The notes under the pieces: generated by a model
What the model was told of the DNA's origin: nothing
The model's database searches: none
Seen by the model: the letters and a program-made list of their open reading frames with translations, nothing else
Translations under genes and position numbers: made by a program
Source of the DNA: Crocodylus rhombifer
Lineage: Eukaryota > Chordata > Crocodylia > Crocodylidae
DNA length: 64,000 bases
Direction of reading: 5' to 3'
Assembly: GCA_038503035.1 (NCBI GenBank)
Contig: JAVSML010024335.1
Location: 700,265 to 764,264 of the forward strand
Shown: positions 1-12,001 of the stretch, one piece after another
Numbering within the stretch: the stretch's first letter is position 1
Layout of the letters: every line of letters begins with the position of its first letter

Positions 1-2435
1 TAAGTTTCAGTTTATCGTAACTTTTTATTTACAGCTGTTTATGCTGAAAATCCTGGAATAAAAGAAATGACCGACTATGTCATATTTCACATATCAGACT
101 GGTGGCCAATTTTTCCCAAATGTTTGAGCTGAATTGGCCAATTACCTGAGATATGAAAGGGTTGAAAAAGAATAAATTTAATAGGTTGCAATATGATGTA
201 TATTACTGATATTATTATTAATTAAAACATTAGAGTACCTATAATATTTCAGGCATTTTATACCTTAGTCCCAATGTTCTGGGTAGGTTCTTTGAAACAC
301 AGAGGTAAGACCTCTAGAATAAATTAGAACTGAAATGTCATAACTTTTTGTTTTTTGGTATGGATTACTTCCTTGCACTGGATCTCTCATCATAGATCTA
401 GAAATGTAATTAATACAGGCATTGGAAACATTCCTTTATTACTTATAGTCATGCTATAGAACAAGGCAGACATAAGGCATAGTCACAATTTCCGACAGAT
501 TCTTTAGGGGGAAAGCGGGGAGGGGTGCAGTTTTGTTTAATAGGCAAATGAAGCCACCAGCTAAATCCTCCTGTTTAATCCAAGTGACTCCCATTTTAGC
601 TGGTTTCCATCACAGTGCCCAGCTAGAAGATTTCATCCTATTAAAACAGTATAATAAAAAAAATAGAGGACATGATTCCACTGATCTTCATGATAATGGG
701 AATGTATTTGTGGGCTTTACTGTGCCTATCTGGAAAATAGTTCCTCAACCACCTCATAGACATAGGTTTGGAACTATAGATATATTAATATTAAGCAGTA
801 TAGGGGACTATGGACATACAGACAGGGAACAGTATCAGAATTGAATATGACAGTCCCTTCAGTTTTGGAGTAAGAAATAACAGAATTTGGCATTGAACTA
901 ATAAATCTTGAGTAGAGCGATTCCTGCACTTCTAAAGCACAGTCCATCCTGCAGTCTTATTCTTGTAATCAGGACATTTGTTAGCATTTATAAAAAAAAA
1001 GGACATGAATAGGCATGATGAATATAAATTAGGAGACCACTTCCTTTGTATATCCTTGCCAAATTTCTTATGCAGTGGTCATTTTCCCATGAGAAAAATT
1101 AAGATGAAGGTGACATTTACCCAGTTCTCTGACATTTACCTCAGAACCTCACATATTTCTATAGAAAAAGTGGATCATAACAGCTATTCCACCTACATAA
1201 TAACCCTTTGCTAATATGGACCTTGAAACTTTGCTGTTTACAGTTGTTGTTTCAAGAACTGCAAGTAGTACAGGATTACTCTCAGAATGGCATTAATGTT
1301 TAGGAATTCTGAAGTCAGAGAACTTTAGGGATAAAGTATTTAAGATAGAAACTTACAGGAAGATTGAGAACCAGTCTACTTTTGTTGATTCTTGAAACTA
1401 GCAAGGGATTCTCTTTTGCTAGTGTTTAACTATTTTCTAGCAGCCCAGCATGTCCCTGTCCTCAACCTGTGATATCTCAAGAAAATGCAAAGCTACAAAT
1501 AATCTGGTGTCTTAAGCAGAGTGTCTTGTGTCTCTACTATTTCCTATTCTGAGCAAAATTTAGTCATGAAAATGAAATTATGTGGATGATAATGAGGACT
1601 GATATTTGTTTATATGAGTACTTTGTGCATACATTTGGGAACCAACCTTCTTCAGATGTAGAATTTCTAATAGTACATTCTATATTTTAATAATTTATGT
1701 TTACTTTCTTTTTCAGTTAAAGACTCATGTGCATATAGAGACTGGGGACAAATAACAGCCGTTTAAATTACCAAGTGTGGAAAATACCAGAACTAGACCA
1801 TTATCCTTTGAGCCAGAAAAACTGAACAAGCCCACTTGCAAAATTTTTAGAACTTTCCCCTGTCTCTGCCCATCTCCCTGAACCTTGTCAAGGTTACAAA
1901 GCATACAAAGATTGCTGCCTCATGGTGCTAATGTAGAATGGTGAAAAGATGGACATGTAATATTTTCATTTCAACAGCTGTCCAGAAGTGAAAAACACTT
2001 AAGGGCACAAAAAGGCGGGGAGGAGAGTGGAAATGTAGCATTTAACTCTCTAGAAGTAGGGTTCAAACATACAGCCCTCAGGCCAGATCCACACTGTGGA
2101 GGTGGGGCATCTGGTGGACAGGGCTTCTCTCTTGCTGGACAGATCTCATTGTTAACACACAGGGTTTTAATATCACCCACCCACCCTCACCCAGCACATG
2201 ATTTAAAGGTTTTAACTGCTGCTCAGCATGTAAATCAGCAGCACTGGTAAGCACTGAGTGGCAGCAGCAGTGTTAATCCCCATGTGTTGACTGCATCAAC
2301 ACAGCCAATCTGGTAGCTGCAGTGAGAAGCTTTGCAATCTGGATATGGCTTGTCAACTCATTTGAGTTTGATACCATTCAGAACATTATTTGTTTTATTC
2401 TAACTGCTTTGCTTCACCATAATATTTTTAATATC
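1..2435. other. AT-rich stretch without recognisable gene
   Basis: Six-frame reading gives only short open frames (longest about 100 codons at 533-844) with AT-driven composition, no recognisable domain and no splice-site arrangement that would join them. The part near 2050-2300 is somewhat richer in GC and contains a 'CCCTCAGGCCAGATCC' stretch that faintly recalls hAT terminal sequence, but the match is too weak to call. Confidence 0.6.
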
Positions 2436-2439
2436 AGGC

Positions 2440-2990
2440 TCTTTCTCTTAAGTCTGTTTTCCTAATATCCTCTGCATTCTTGGCAGTGTACCATAATCAA
2501 TGAGGTCTTTCTTTTGATTGAGCCTTTTCTTAAAAGGCATATTTTCCTATTCTTTAATTATTCTCATGGCTTGTCCCTGAACTGTTTCCAATTTATCAAC
2601 ATCCATCATGAACTGTGGACACAAAAACTGGGCACAGAATTCTGGAAATACTTGCACCAGTGACAAACACAGATCTAACATAATACCTCCCCCTGCTACT
2701 ATTCAATTTTCTAGTAATTATACAGCTCATTATGTATAAAAGGAGCACATTAACCCTTTTAGCTAGGGTATAACATTGGGACTTTATTCTCAGATCATTA
2801 CTCATCATATCCTCAAGGTCTTTTCACAGTCACTGATTCCCAGGACAGAGTCTGATGATCTTTAAGACAGGCTATAGACTTTATTCACAGATATATGACT
2901 TGACTTGTCTGAACTAAGCACATAAGTTGTATGCCTGTTCTCAGCTGGCTAAACAATCCAGGTAATTTTGTATTAGTGACCTAATTTTTC
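2440..2990 (-). mobile_element. old CR1/L3-like LINE fragment
   Basis: The minus strand follows the C-terminal (thumb) part of CR1-type ORF2. On the plus strand the landmarks appear as 'CCAATTTATCAACATC', then 'AACTGTGGACACAAAAACTGG', then a CAGTCACTGATTCCCAGGACAG block, in the order of CR1 copies from other sauropsids. The frame is broken throughout and both ends are indistinct, so this is an ancient fragment. The family is recognised from the landmark order; L3 rather than CR1 proper cannot be excluded. Boundaries are approximate. Confidence 0.5.
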
Positions 2991-3103
2991 TTTTCCCCCC
3001 TTATTTCTACAGTCCTTGCATCTGAAAACTTTGTGAGTAATAATTTTATATTTCCTTCCCACCTATTGAAGAAAAGAAAACAAATATTATAAGGCCAATA
3101 GCC

Positions 3104-4118
3104 TGTGGCAGAAGGCCACCTTCTGTTTCTCCCCAAAAACTTTGCTCTGTGACAATTTGGTTAAGATGGGCCCTGCAGAGGGTACACACCTTACCCAATT
3201 TCTTTATGTAACCTGAGCTGGATATATTCCTGAGGGATGGGGGGAAACCTGCTCCCTCTGCCTACATTACTGGCATCACACACCTGGGTGAGGGGCTCCC
3301 CATGGGGAGCTAGGAACTGCCAGTCTGCCTAGCAACTGGTGATGCATTTCAAATTGGTGGGCTGACAGCCAACAGGTACTGGCCTCCACTGGCCCAAGTA
3401 AATGAGGTCATAAGGGCTATAAGTTAAGGAATGCCCAGGAGGAGGGGGCAGTAGCCATGCGGAAGACTCAGAGAGAGAGAAGAGCTGAACCATCTGAAAC
3501 TTGCTCTCTCTCTCTAAAAACCCATGATCAAGGAACGGCAGTTCCAGAGGAAATCTCCAGAGGAAATCTCCACCTATCTCTGGATGATACTTGTGAGTAA
3601 GCTACCTGAGATCTAACAAGATATATAGCTTGCAGTAACTCACATGCATGATCAAAGGCTACCCAGCCATGCCAGTTTGCTCTATGGGATTTCTCTGATA
3701 TTGTTCTACCCTGTACCCTATTCTAACCCTACCCCTTGTAACCAATAAAGTTCTCCTTTGTACCTAGTGTGGGAGACTTATCAGGAGTGGGTCTAGATTA
3801 TGCCTTGGGGTCCCCTTGGTTTGGCTGACTAAAGGAGACCACTACTTATGCTTCTGACTGAGGAAAGCAACCCAGGTTCCTGAAGTGAATCAAGTACTCT
3901 TGAGGGCTACTAGGCCTGTGTTTTCCAGGGTGCACAGAGCCAGAATCAAGCCTATCCCTTGGTGGTGGCAACGTTACCCCCAGGCTAGTGGATGTGCTTC
4001 AGGAAGGTGGTAGGCTAGATGTATGGCATCCCCAGGGAGGCACTCAGAGCCTGCAAGGTGGTCAGGTGCAGTGAGGTGGATGGCTCAATGCAGGAGTGCT
4101 CCCTACTGGCCTGCCACA
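3104..4118 (+). mobile_element. solo LTR with 5-bp target duplication
   Basis: The element begins TGTGGCAG and ends CTGCCACA, a perfect 8-bp terminal inverted repeat with TG...CA ends. It is flanked on both sides by TAGCC (3099-3103 and 4119-4123), the 5-bp duplication expected of LTR-retroelement integration. Inside, a TATA-like CTATAAG (3418-3424) precedes an AATAAA (3744-3749), which gives U3-R-U5 order and the plus orientation. No gag, pol or env sequence adjoins it, so it is a solo LTR of about 1,015 bp left by recombination. Endogenous retrovirus versus Ty3-like element is not decided. The same TGTGGCA ends recur in the LTRs at 11.5 and 22.2 kb. Confidence 0.8.
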
Positions 4119-4123
4119 TAGCC

Positions 4124-5569
4124 AAGACCCCCTCCCTGAAATAAGAACACGTTGGCGCCAGTGTCATTTTGAGACCTGACAATTAGTTTTTTTTAAATCC
4201 ACTTAAAGGGTAGATTTTGTACTGTAGCAGCTTCTGTCTAGCTCTCCACCCCTATTACACTTACCTGGAGAGAGCTGCTGCCTGGCTGTGTCCTTTGCGG
4301 CTGTGCAGATGCACAGGGCTAGGCCAGGTTGGGTTAGGAGTGNNNNNNNNNNGGTTAGGAGTGATGTGCCATGCCTCTGAAGGCATGTGGTAGTGCTGGG
4401 TGGGGTGGCTACAGGGGGCGATAAGATGATGTTGGGGGGGTTATAGCTCCCCCCAAGGCACCCTCCAGCACCACTGCCCATCCACTTGGAGAGGCGCAGC
4501 ATGACACTCCTAACCTGGCATCACCAACCTCCCCCACACCAGGCACAGCACAGCATTCCCGGCCAGCCTGGCCCCATCCCTGCTCCTTCCAGTCCCATTG
4601 ATGGAGGAGTTCTACTTGAGCTCCATTAGTAGTGGGCCTGGGCCCAGCTGGCCCATCCATTAATCTGCCTATGCACAGCACACAGAGAGGCATGACACAG
4701 TTCAGAACTTTATTGAGTAGTCTGTGTCTGTGCAGCTCTGTGGGCATGGGTTACTCACAACTGGAGGAAGGTGTCAACATCAGAAGTGAAGTCCTTCTCA
4801 GCAGCAGGGGGCAGGGACATGTAGTGCTTGTAAGCAGGGTGGCAGTGCAGCAGAGTGTAGGGGGAGAGAAGGGGAGCAGGGTCTGGAGCCTGGTAGGATC
4901 CTGGCCTATCCTGCCCTGGGAAAGGGGTGGGGAGGGCAGACTGCCTGCACCTAGCACCCAGTGAGCCAGTGGCCCCAAAGGAGTGAGCAGGGATGCAGGG
5001 CTTGGCCAGCAGCCACCTGGGCCTGGGATTGCCTGGCCTGACTTACCATGGTCCCTGGGCACATGCGCATGGCCAACCCCTGATCTGAGGCTGGGCAGTG
5101 CATGGACCCTTGTGCAGAGAATCTTAGCTCTGAAATGTTGCAAACTCTGACAAAAATCTTCTGTCTCTTGCCTCTGCAAGGCCTGCATCTGGACATGAGG
5201 GAGACGCAACTGGCCCCATCAAGGATTCCAGGTCAGGGTTACTGCCACTCAGCACTGGAGCCATGCAGATGGGCCAGCTGCACCAGTGGCACATGCAAAA
5301 CCAGACCCTCCTCCTTCAGTGGCCAGTGGGTCTGGCTGAGGACTAGGAGAAGGACCTGGCCCACCAGGAGAGGTGGTGAGTGAAGAATATTGCCTGGGAG
5401 ACTGCCCAAGAGGAGGTGTGAGACTGGGCGTAGAGCAAGTTCTGAGCCGAACTTCTGGACTTGGAACAGTAGCACCTGCAGGTCCTGTGGGCCCAAAATA
5501 ACATCCTGGGCTAGGTCATGGAGACCACAGATGATGACTGCTGGACCCTGAACATCATTGTGTGTAGAC
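4124..5569. other. GC-rich non-coding stretch with many overlapping open frames
   Basis: Base composition rises sharply over the AT-rich surroundings. Overlapping open frames of up to about 150 codons appear on both strands, the pattern produced by stop-poor GC-rich sequence rather than a gene: no frame shows a domain, and predicted peptides are rich in P, G, S and W. It may be the interior of a non-autonomous DNA transposon whose right end lies near 5655, but no matching left end was found. Confidence 0.5.
4343..4352. other. assembly gap (10 N)
   Basis: Ten N bases. The same 11 bases, GGTTAGGAGTG, lie immediately left and right of the Ns, so the two contig ends probably overlap or the gap sits in a short tandem repeat. 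Confidence 0.95.
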
Positions 5570-5655
5570 ATCTACCCAAAATAGTTTACTGCCCATTAGC
5601 TTACTGTGCAGTAAATTCAGTTGTGACTAAATGCATGTGTAGACATCCCCTGTTT
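5570..5655 (+). repeat. probable end of a DNA-transposon-like repeat
   Basis: Contains TTTACTGC...GCAGTAAA as an inverted repeat and ends in ATGCATGTGTAGACA. The reverse complement of that end (TGTCTACACATGCAT) starts the repeat at 50738, followed there by a similar AATAAACT...GGCAG stretch. Two copies of the same terminus in opposite orientation are seen directly; the class (hAT-like or other) is not established. Confidence 0.35.
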
Positions 5656-8090
5656 ATACTTTCTACTACTCTGAAAACATGCTTATCTTATTGTTAGAGA
5701 TAAAATGTGGCTTTTAGTCTTTGAGACAGAAAAATTACTTACTCCCAGCTATGCCACTCACAAGCTGAGTGATTCTAAGCAAGACACTTTATTTGTTTCA
5801 AGCTTTAAAATTGGTAAAAAAAAAAAAAATCAAGATTACAGATTACAGTCCTTGTAACCATGTGCTGAAGAATATACATTTAAATGTTATATGAATGAAA
5901 TGTGATATTTTGATGGTGATGGCTAAAATTGTTCTAAACTGAAATTAATTAGTTTCTAATGTTTTATTACTGAACTTCACCCCAGGGAGCTCCCAAGAAG
6001 TTTGTTTTCTTTTGCATATTACAAGATCCTCTGATCCTGGGATTCTGGAGACTTTTTCCACTCATTGGTAAATCCATCGCACATAATTGTATTAAAAACT
6101 CCTAGTAAAGGTTATAAAGGAATGCATTGATCATTTGTCTACACCAGGTATCAATCTGATGCCTTTTTAGTTTTTTAAGTTAAGCATTACTACAGATAAC
6201 ATTTTGTGAAAAATCCTTTACCAAAAAAAAAGCCCCACAATACCAACTGTATAATGATTAGCTATTTGCGTTATACCATTCAGAACAGTGACTGCATAAT
6301 GTCTTGCCCTCCAGAAAAGGCACTCAAAGGCCAGGGTGGGAAGGGAACCAGCATGGGGTAGGCATCCTGTGATACAGCCACTTAAAAAGTGCATGACTTT
6401 TGGAACAACGCAGACCTCCTTGGTTACATATTTTATCCCCTATTAGTACCAGATGCCACCTTAGATTTGTAAATCAAAACTATCCCCCAATACGAAGAAC
6501 ATATAAACAATGATTGCAAGCAATTAACTGGATATCCTCATAAATGAAATCTTCTAACTGAATATTGGACGGTTACACCATAAAACAGATGTATCATTAT
6601 ACAGTCAGTCACTTAACGTGGATTAATCCAGCCTGATATATTCAATGTTCATGTGAAGAAATCTATTGGCTTCAAATGTACTGTTCATAATTTAAAATGA
6701 TTCCCTAATCTGATTATATGTTTAGAAGTTCATTATGACTTATAACCAAGGTTATAGTAATGTGTAGTAAGGAACAGGATGTGTTGTTCATATATACTGA
6801 ATGCTTTATATTTTTTTAATAGCATACTTTGTTATAGTGCAATTATGAGACATAGGCTATAGATTAAGAAAGAAGTCATTCAGTAGCCTAAGCAGATTTT
6901 TTTTATTCCACTGACTTGCAGATGGATCACATCACTTTCAAATTCTTGAGACTGTCCTGCATGTTCACATGGGTATTTTATTAGAAAAAACTTTGACTGC
7001 TTCTGTCATTCACAATCATGAAAAGAGAGGGATAAACCAACAAGCAAACAAACAAGTAAAGAAATACATCAATAGCCAGCTAGGATTCTTTTTATACCTC
7101 TGTTTCTTTCCAAATGGCTTCTATTTTTTATACTTCCCCCACCCTTTTTATTTCCATTTGAATGCCATCATTTTCTAAAACTTTCAGAATGGTAACAAAC
7201 TAAACTGCAAATAGAAGAGAAATGGTACACGAGGGGAAAAAAAGAAAAAGAAAATGTATTATTCAAATAACTACAATTGACAAAAAGACCTTCAAAATGC
7301 TTTCCAATTGCAAAATTTTTTCTGTGCTTATAACATTTTCTTGTAAATCAGTGGAGTAATGTGTCACAATTTTTGGTCACTAATTCTCAATGAAGCTTTT
7401 AAAAATAACAGATGAAAAAGTAGTGAATTATTTCCTTGGAAAAGAAACTGTATGCCAACATTTGACTTTTATTTCATGACAGAATTACCCATAAATCCAC
7501 TTTCAGCTATGAATCACAGTAGCTCAATTCAAATAATTTATAGAGCACTATAGAAAAACAAACACTAATGTGATAGCAAGTGAGAAAAGGCTGCCAATAT
7601 ATTTCAAAGTAAAAATGAAGAAAAAGGGAGTGTTAGCAATGCCATAAAATCAATTATATTTGCAGACTGTCTCTCTAATTCATGTTTAGACGAATTTAAG
7701 ATTCATTTTAAATGCTATCAACTTTCCATCTGATTTGCACTAGTGTGCATTGGAGTGGCACTCACAGAGGGCACGGGGATAGTTTGTAGCATGCCAGCCA
7801 ACGGGCTTGGCCCCCACAGTTTTATACTGCTCATAAGTGAATGTAAAAGCCTATCAATTCTGATTTGGTATTAAATGCTACCAAATTCTCACTTCATTTG
7901 CACATGTATCCTCCCCCAGCCACTCCAATCCCCATCCCTATCCAATCTGTTACTCTGCTTTCTTCTCTGTCTGTCATCGTGCTGCTGGTCCCCTCTCTGA
8001 CCAGCCACATGCCACAAATGGAGACTGCCTGTGCCACTTGTCCATTTGTGGTCCAAAAGATGGCGGGCAATAGTGAATCAGGATGAATAT
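5656..8090. other. AT-rich stretch without recognisable gene
   Basis: Contains homopolymer A runs (about 5817-5830) and scattered short open frames under 75 codons. No domain, repeat family or RNA gene was recognised. Confidence 0.6.
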
Positions 8091-8170
8091 GTGCATATGC
8101 CATTCATCTCCAAATCTGTGCATATGCCATTCATTTCCAAATCTGTGCAATTCATTTCCGATTTTTTAAA
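8091..8170. repeat. short tandem repeat, 27-bp unit
   Basis: Unit GTGCATATGCCATTCATCTC plus CAAATCT occurs at 8091-8117 and again at 8118-8144 with one T/C difference. A third, shortened unit starts at 8145 and lacks the inner CATATGCC. Confidence 0.85.
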
Positions 8171-11100
8171 AATGTAATTGTCCTGTATAAAATCATGTGA
8201 TTTAGTGTATCACAATTATGATCAGATACCAAATAAATATAGTTAAGGGATTTCTGCTACAGAGGAACGTATATAATATAATACTGTATCCGTTAGATGT
8301 CTGACAAAAATGTGGTTTAAAAGGTGTATTAAAATGTGTTTGTTTTGCATTTCAATGGCAAATAGCTAAAGGAAAGATTAAGTATATGCTCCCATATCCA
8401 GCTGATACCATTTTATCTGAAAAGCATCAGATCCATGGCTTGTCTCCAGGGCTAAGGTCATAACTCAGCAAAAGAATGAAGAATAGACAGGGTCACCTGC
8501 CCTGCCCAATGACAGAAGGATGAAATACCTTTTAAAGATGGGTTACTGCAGGGCAAGAGCTAGCAATCTTCAGATTCAGCAGGGACAGCAGGAGGCAGGC
8601 AGGTGGCTGGGAGACAAAATGGTTGCTGGCATGAATGGCAGCAGCAGCGGTAGCAGCTAGATACCGACCTGCAGGGAGTGCTTGGGGAAGCAACAGAGAC
8701 TGGGTCTGGGGTCAGATATCTGATAGCTTAAAAAGAAACCCCTCCCCTCCAAAACTAAAGAAATGGGCCTATATCAAAGAACAAGCTGTCTTTTATACAC
8801 TGTATCCTCATCAGAGGTGCACCTGTGCATGTCTGTGCTCTGAACTGGGCTGATGGTCATTGGACCAGCAGTGGAGCAGCTGGTATTTTTTTACCCCTAC
8901 TAACTCACAAGTGGTTCTGGTATGTAGTGGTTATCCCCCTCTTAGCTACACTACTGGTCCCTACTTTCTTCTTCCAAACTACTCACCCTTATTTTTAATT
9001 CTATTTCTAATTCTAATGCTCTCCTTTGTGCTTTTGCCCTCCCTCTCTTTTTCTTTAAAGTGTCAAATTAGCTTAAAGATTTGAGGTGGGTCAAAGCAGC
9101 CAAGTGCCGGGGAGAACAAAATCTATCCAAGGGAAGACAAGCTAGTCCACTGAGATATGGAAGCCAAACTTCATAGGAAAATGGTAGGTGGAAAACAGCT
9201 TAAGTGAGTGACTGATGTTTTTAAAGGGACACCTTTTGTCTTTATTCCACACAATTTCCATCCTTAACAGTCTGCTCATACTTAAAATGTAACATGGCTT
9301 TCCTGGCTAGATTTCAGATTTCATAAGCAATAGGCACAATGGAAATAAAATAATCTACTATTAGCCAGCCCTAAATTAGGTTCAAAGAAGGCAATGACAG
9401 CTGTGTGCAGTCTGGCATATTTATTATATTTTTAAAAGATCTTATTGCATGGGCCAAAGACAGCCAACACTTTCATTAGAAAAATCAAAAGGGAAGATAA
9501 TAAAATTAGAAAGAAATAGTAGTGTCAATGGATTTATAAACTATTTTTAAGCTGTATAATGTTCCTCTAGATAAAAATAGTGTCTCCAATACATGTGCCA
9601 CATTAAAAAGCAGATACTTTTAATTAACTATACTAAACTTTCAACTAAAACTTTCTATATATGTAAGTGGGTACACTTGCCTACAGAGCTTCCTCCTGCA
9701 AATGTGACCCTGTTATTTTACATAACCTTCTTCTATCAGCCCATACAACAGATCTGTTAACTTTAGGTTCCACTCCAAAATCCCTACCAACATTACAAAG
9801 CCAAGTTTAAAAGCATATTAATATAGGAGCATTTGAAAATCCATTGTTTTTTTTCCACCAGGTTTTAAATAGCTGAATATTTTTGCAGAACAAGGTTCAT
9901 CACATTCACAGGATCTACTGATCAGAACGGTTTCTTTCCTCAAGGGAAAACTGGAGAAAAGGAAAAAGGAGGAGAAAGAAAAAGATTACACTTTTTTCCC
10001 CCAGTACCACTTGCAAATCATCTGTCATCATCTGTTTTGTTTAAGCCTAAGTATCTTGCAGCATGGCCATCTCCTTATTTTGAAGTCGTTACTCAGAGCA
10101 GTCAGACATAGATGCTGTATTGATCTCTTCTTCAAGCATCTCATCAGTCTTAACTTTGATAATTGCCTTTGTTTCCTTTTGGGAGTAATGGTAATGATGA
10201 ATTGCAGTGAAAGATGAGAAGAATCAAAACAGGCTGCTCCAGAATTCTTAAGTGTGTAATTCTAATGCTTGTATAGACACCTCTAAGGGTCTGAACACTT
10301 TGCTTCTGTATCTTTGTACTAAGTATCTCATTTTAAACCTATGTACCATTTATCTACCTACATATCCATTGTACTCTTAGAGCATCTATCACAAGGGTCT
10401 CTAAATGTCATATCAAAATATAGAGGCATTGAGCAATCCACAAATGTCTATGAGAAAGTGCTGGAAGAAATAACTAAAGCAGAGCCTCTAAATACTTCAG
10501 TACCTGAAGGGCAAGTACTAGAGTTGATCGAAAATAATTACTGAAACAAGATTCAGCTGGAAAGGAGAAAATGTTTTTTAAAAAATTATCTTGTCTGTTT
10601 TCAGACCAGATCTCATTAATATATATAGGAGCGCACATCATTTTCATCTGGTATGCTATGCTATGCTATCACTCATTGTAAGAAGAGTATTCCACCAAAG
10701 TTCATTCATAAATTTGTGTTGGCTGGTTTGTATATGGCAGGACTTGTTAACAAACACAAAGGACTGCAGTGATGGGGTAGGAGGCAAAACTCTCAGAACA
10801 GGAATAAGATGGTGGTCTCACAGAAAGCACCATGAAAGGCTGTTGTTGTAGAAATAGATGAATTTCTTAGAGACACTTGCATTTTCTGCAACAAGCACCA
10901 GTTGTAACAAGCGCCAATGCCGATCCTTCTGAGGAGAATGCCACTAGACTCTTTCCATATCCTGATAAAGGCCTCATTTTTTCCCTCCTGAATATCAGAC
11001 TTAGTTCACCTCAGCCTTTTCATCCTTTGGGGGAGAATTCCCAGACTTTTAGTTAGTCTGAAAAGGTCATGAATGTCTTGTCCAACCTTGTTTTTTAAAA

Positions 11101-11542
11101 TACAACATGTTTAAACAATTGTGGTTCTCAGTGTTGTGATAATGGAAACCGAAACAGTACTACAGGCTTTGGGGACAATTTTTATTTTAGAGTTAGTTGT
11201 TCTTCATGCAGCTACCTGTTAAATGGGTTGTGTGGTTCACAGGTGAAGAGTACACTTTAAGGGGCCCAACTGCCATGTTTCTGATATACAACATGCAACT
11301 TTTTTTGCAAAAACCAGATGCTGAAATTGGAGTGCACATTATATGTGAGACACATGGTAAGAGCAGTTCCTGCTGCTTACAAGTGACAGTAAAATCTGCA
11401 TGCTATCCATAGAGAAGAGAATAATGAGCAGGCTCTGCTCACTAGCTGCTGCTACTCAATTATGTATTTACATAGAAAGACCTTTTTTCCCTTCATTCTG
11501 CCTTTCAAAAACAAGGTTCATATCTTATTCCGGGGTTGTATA
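8171..11542. other. stretch without recognisable gene
   Basis: AT-rich, with somewhat higher GC at 8560-8850 and 11560-11900 (the latter part of the next LTR). Open frames of up to 86 codons have no family resemblance. Nothing was identified that could be an exon with confidence. Confidence 0.55.
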
Positions 11543-12001
11543 TGTAACAGGAGGCTTTCCCAGGGCCAGTTGGATGTTGGCCCTCCCACCTGTTTCTGGT
11601 CCATCTGCTTGCCTCTATCTTCTGCCATGCCTTGATGGAAAATGATAAAGATATTACTCAGGTGGGAGCTGCCCATTTCCTGCCCCAATGCCAGTGGGTG
11701 TTAGCTGCAGCTCTGAATTTCCCCTATACCACAGCCCATGCATTGCAGATGGCATCTAAGTTCTTAATGTCTCTGGCCCTCCACACTGGGCCTCATAATA
11801 CTCTGGTCTGGACCCCAATTAGACCCCTTTCCATCAGGCAACCTGCTCCGCCCTCGTTCTGGGCAGATTAGCTCCCTGCACTCTTCCCCCTCTCAGGTGT
11901 GGCCCCTATAGGTTTATACTGTTATAGTTGGTAGGGTCGGAAGGGACCTGAGCAGATCATCAAATCCAACCCCCTGCCATGGGCAGGAAAGAGTACTGGG
12001 G

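Noticed and set aside
533..844. 103-codon frame near the window start
   Set aside because: AT-rich, with no family resemblance and no supporting splice or regulatory signals.
4140..4175. TGGCGCC just right of the LTR at 3104-4118 as a primer-binding site
   Set aside because: The perfect TAGCC duplication shows the LTR ends at 4118, and TGGCGCC lies about 34 bases further out with no internal retroviral sequence after it.
4409..5571. Several overlapping open frames of 90-152 codons on both strands
   Set aside because: GC-rich, stop-poor sequence gives such frames in all phases. No domain or codon pattern favours one.
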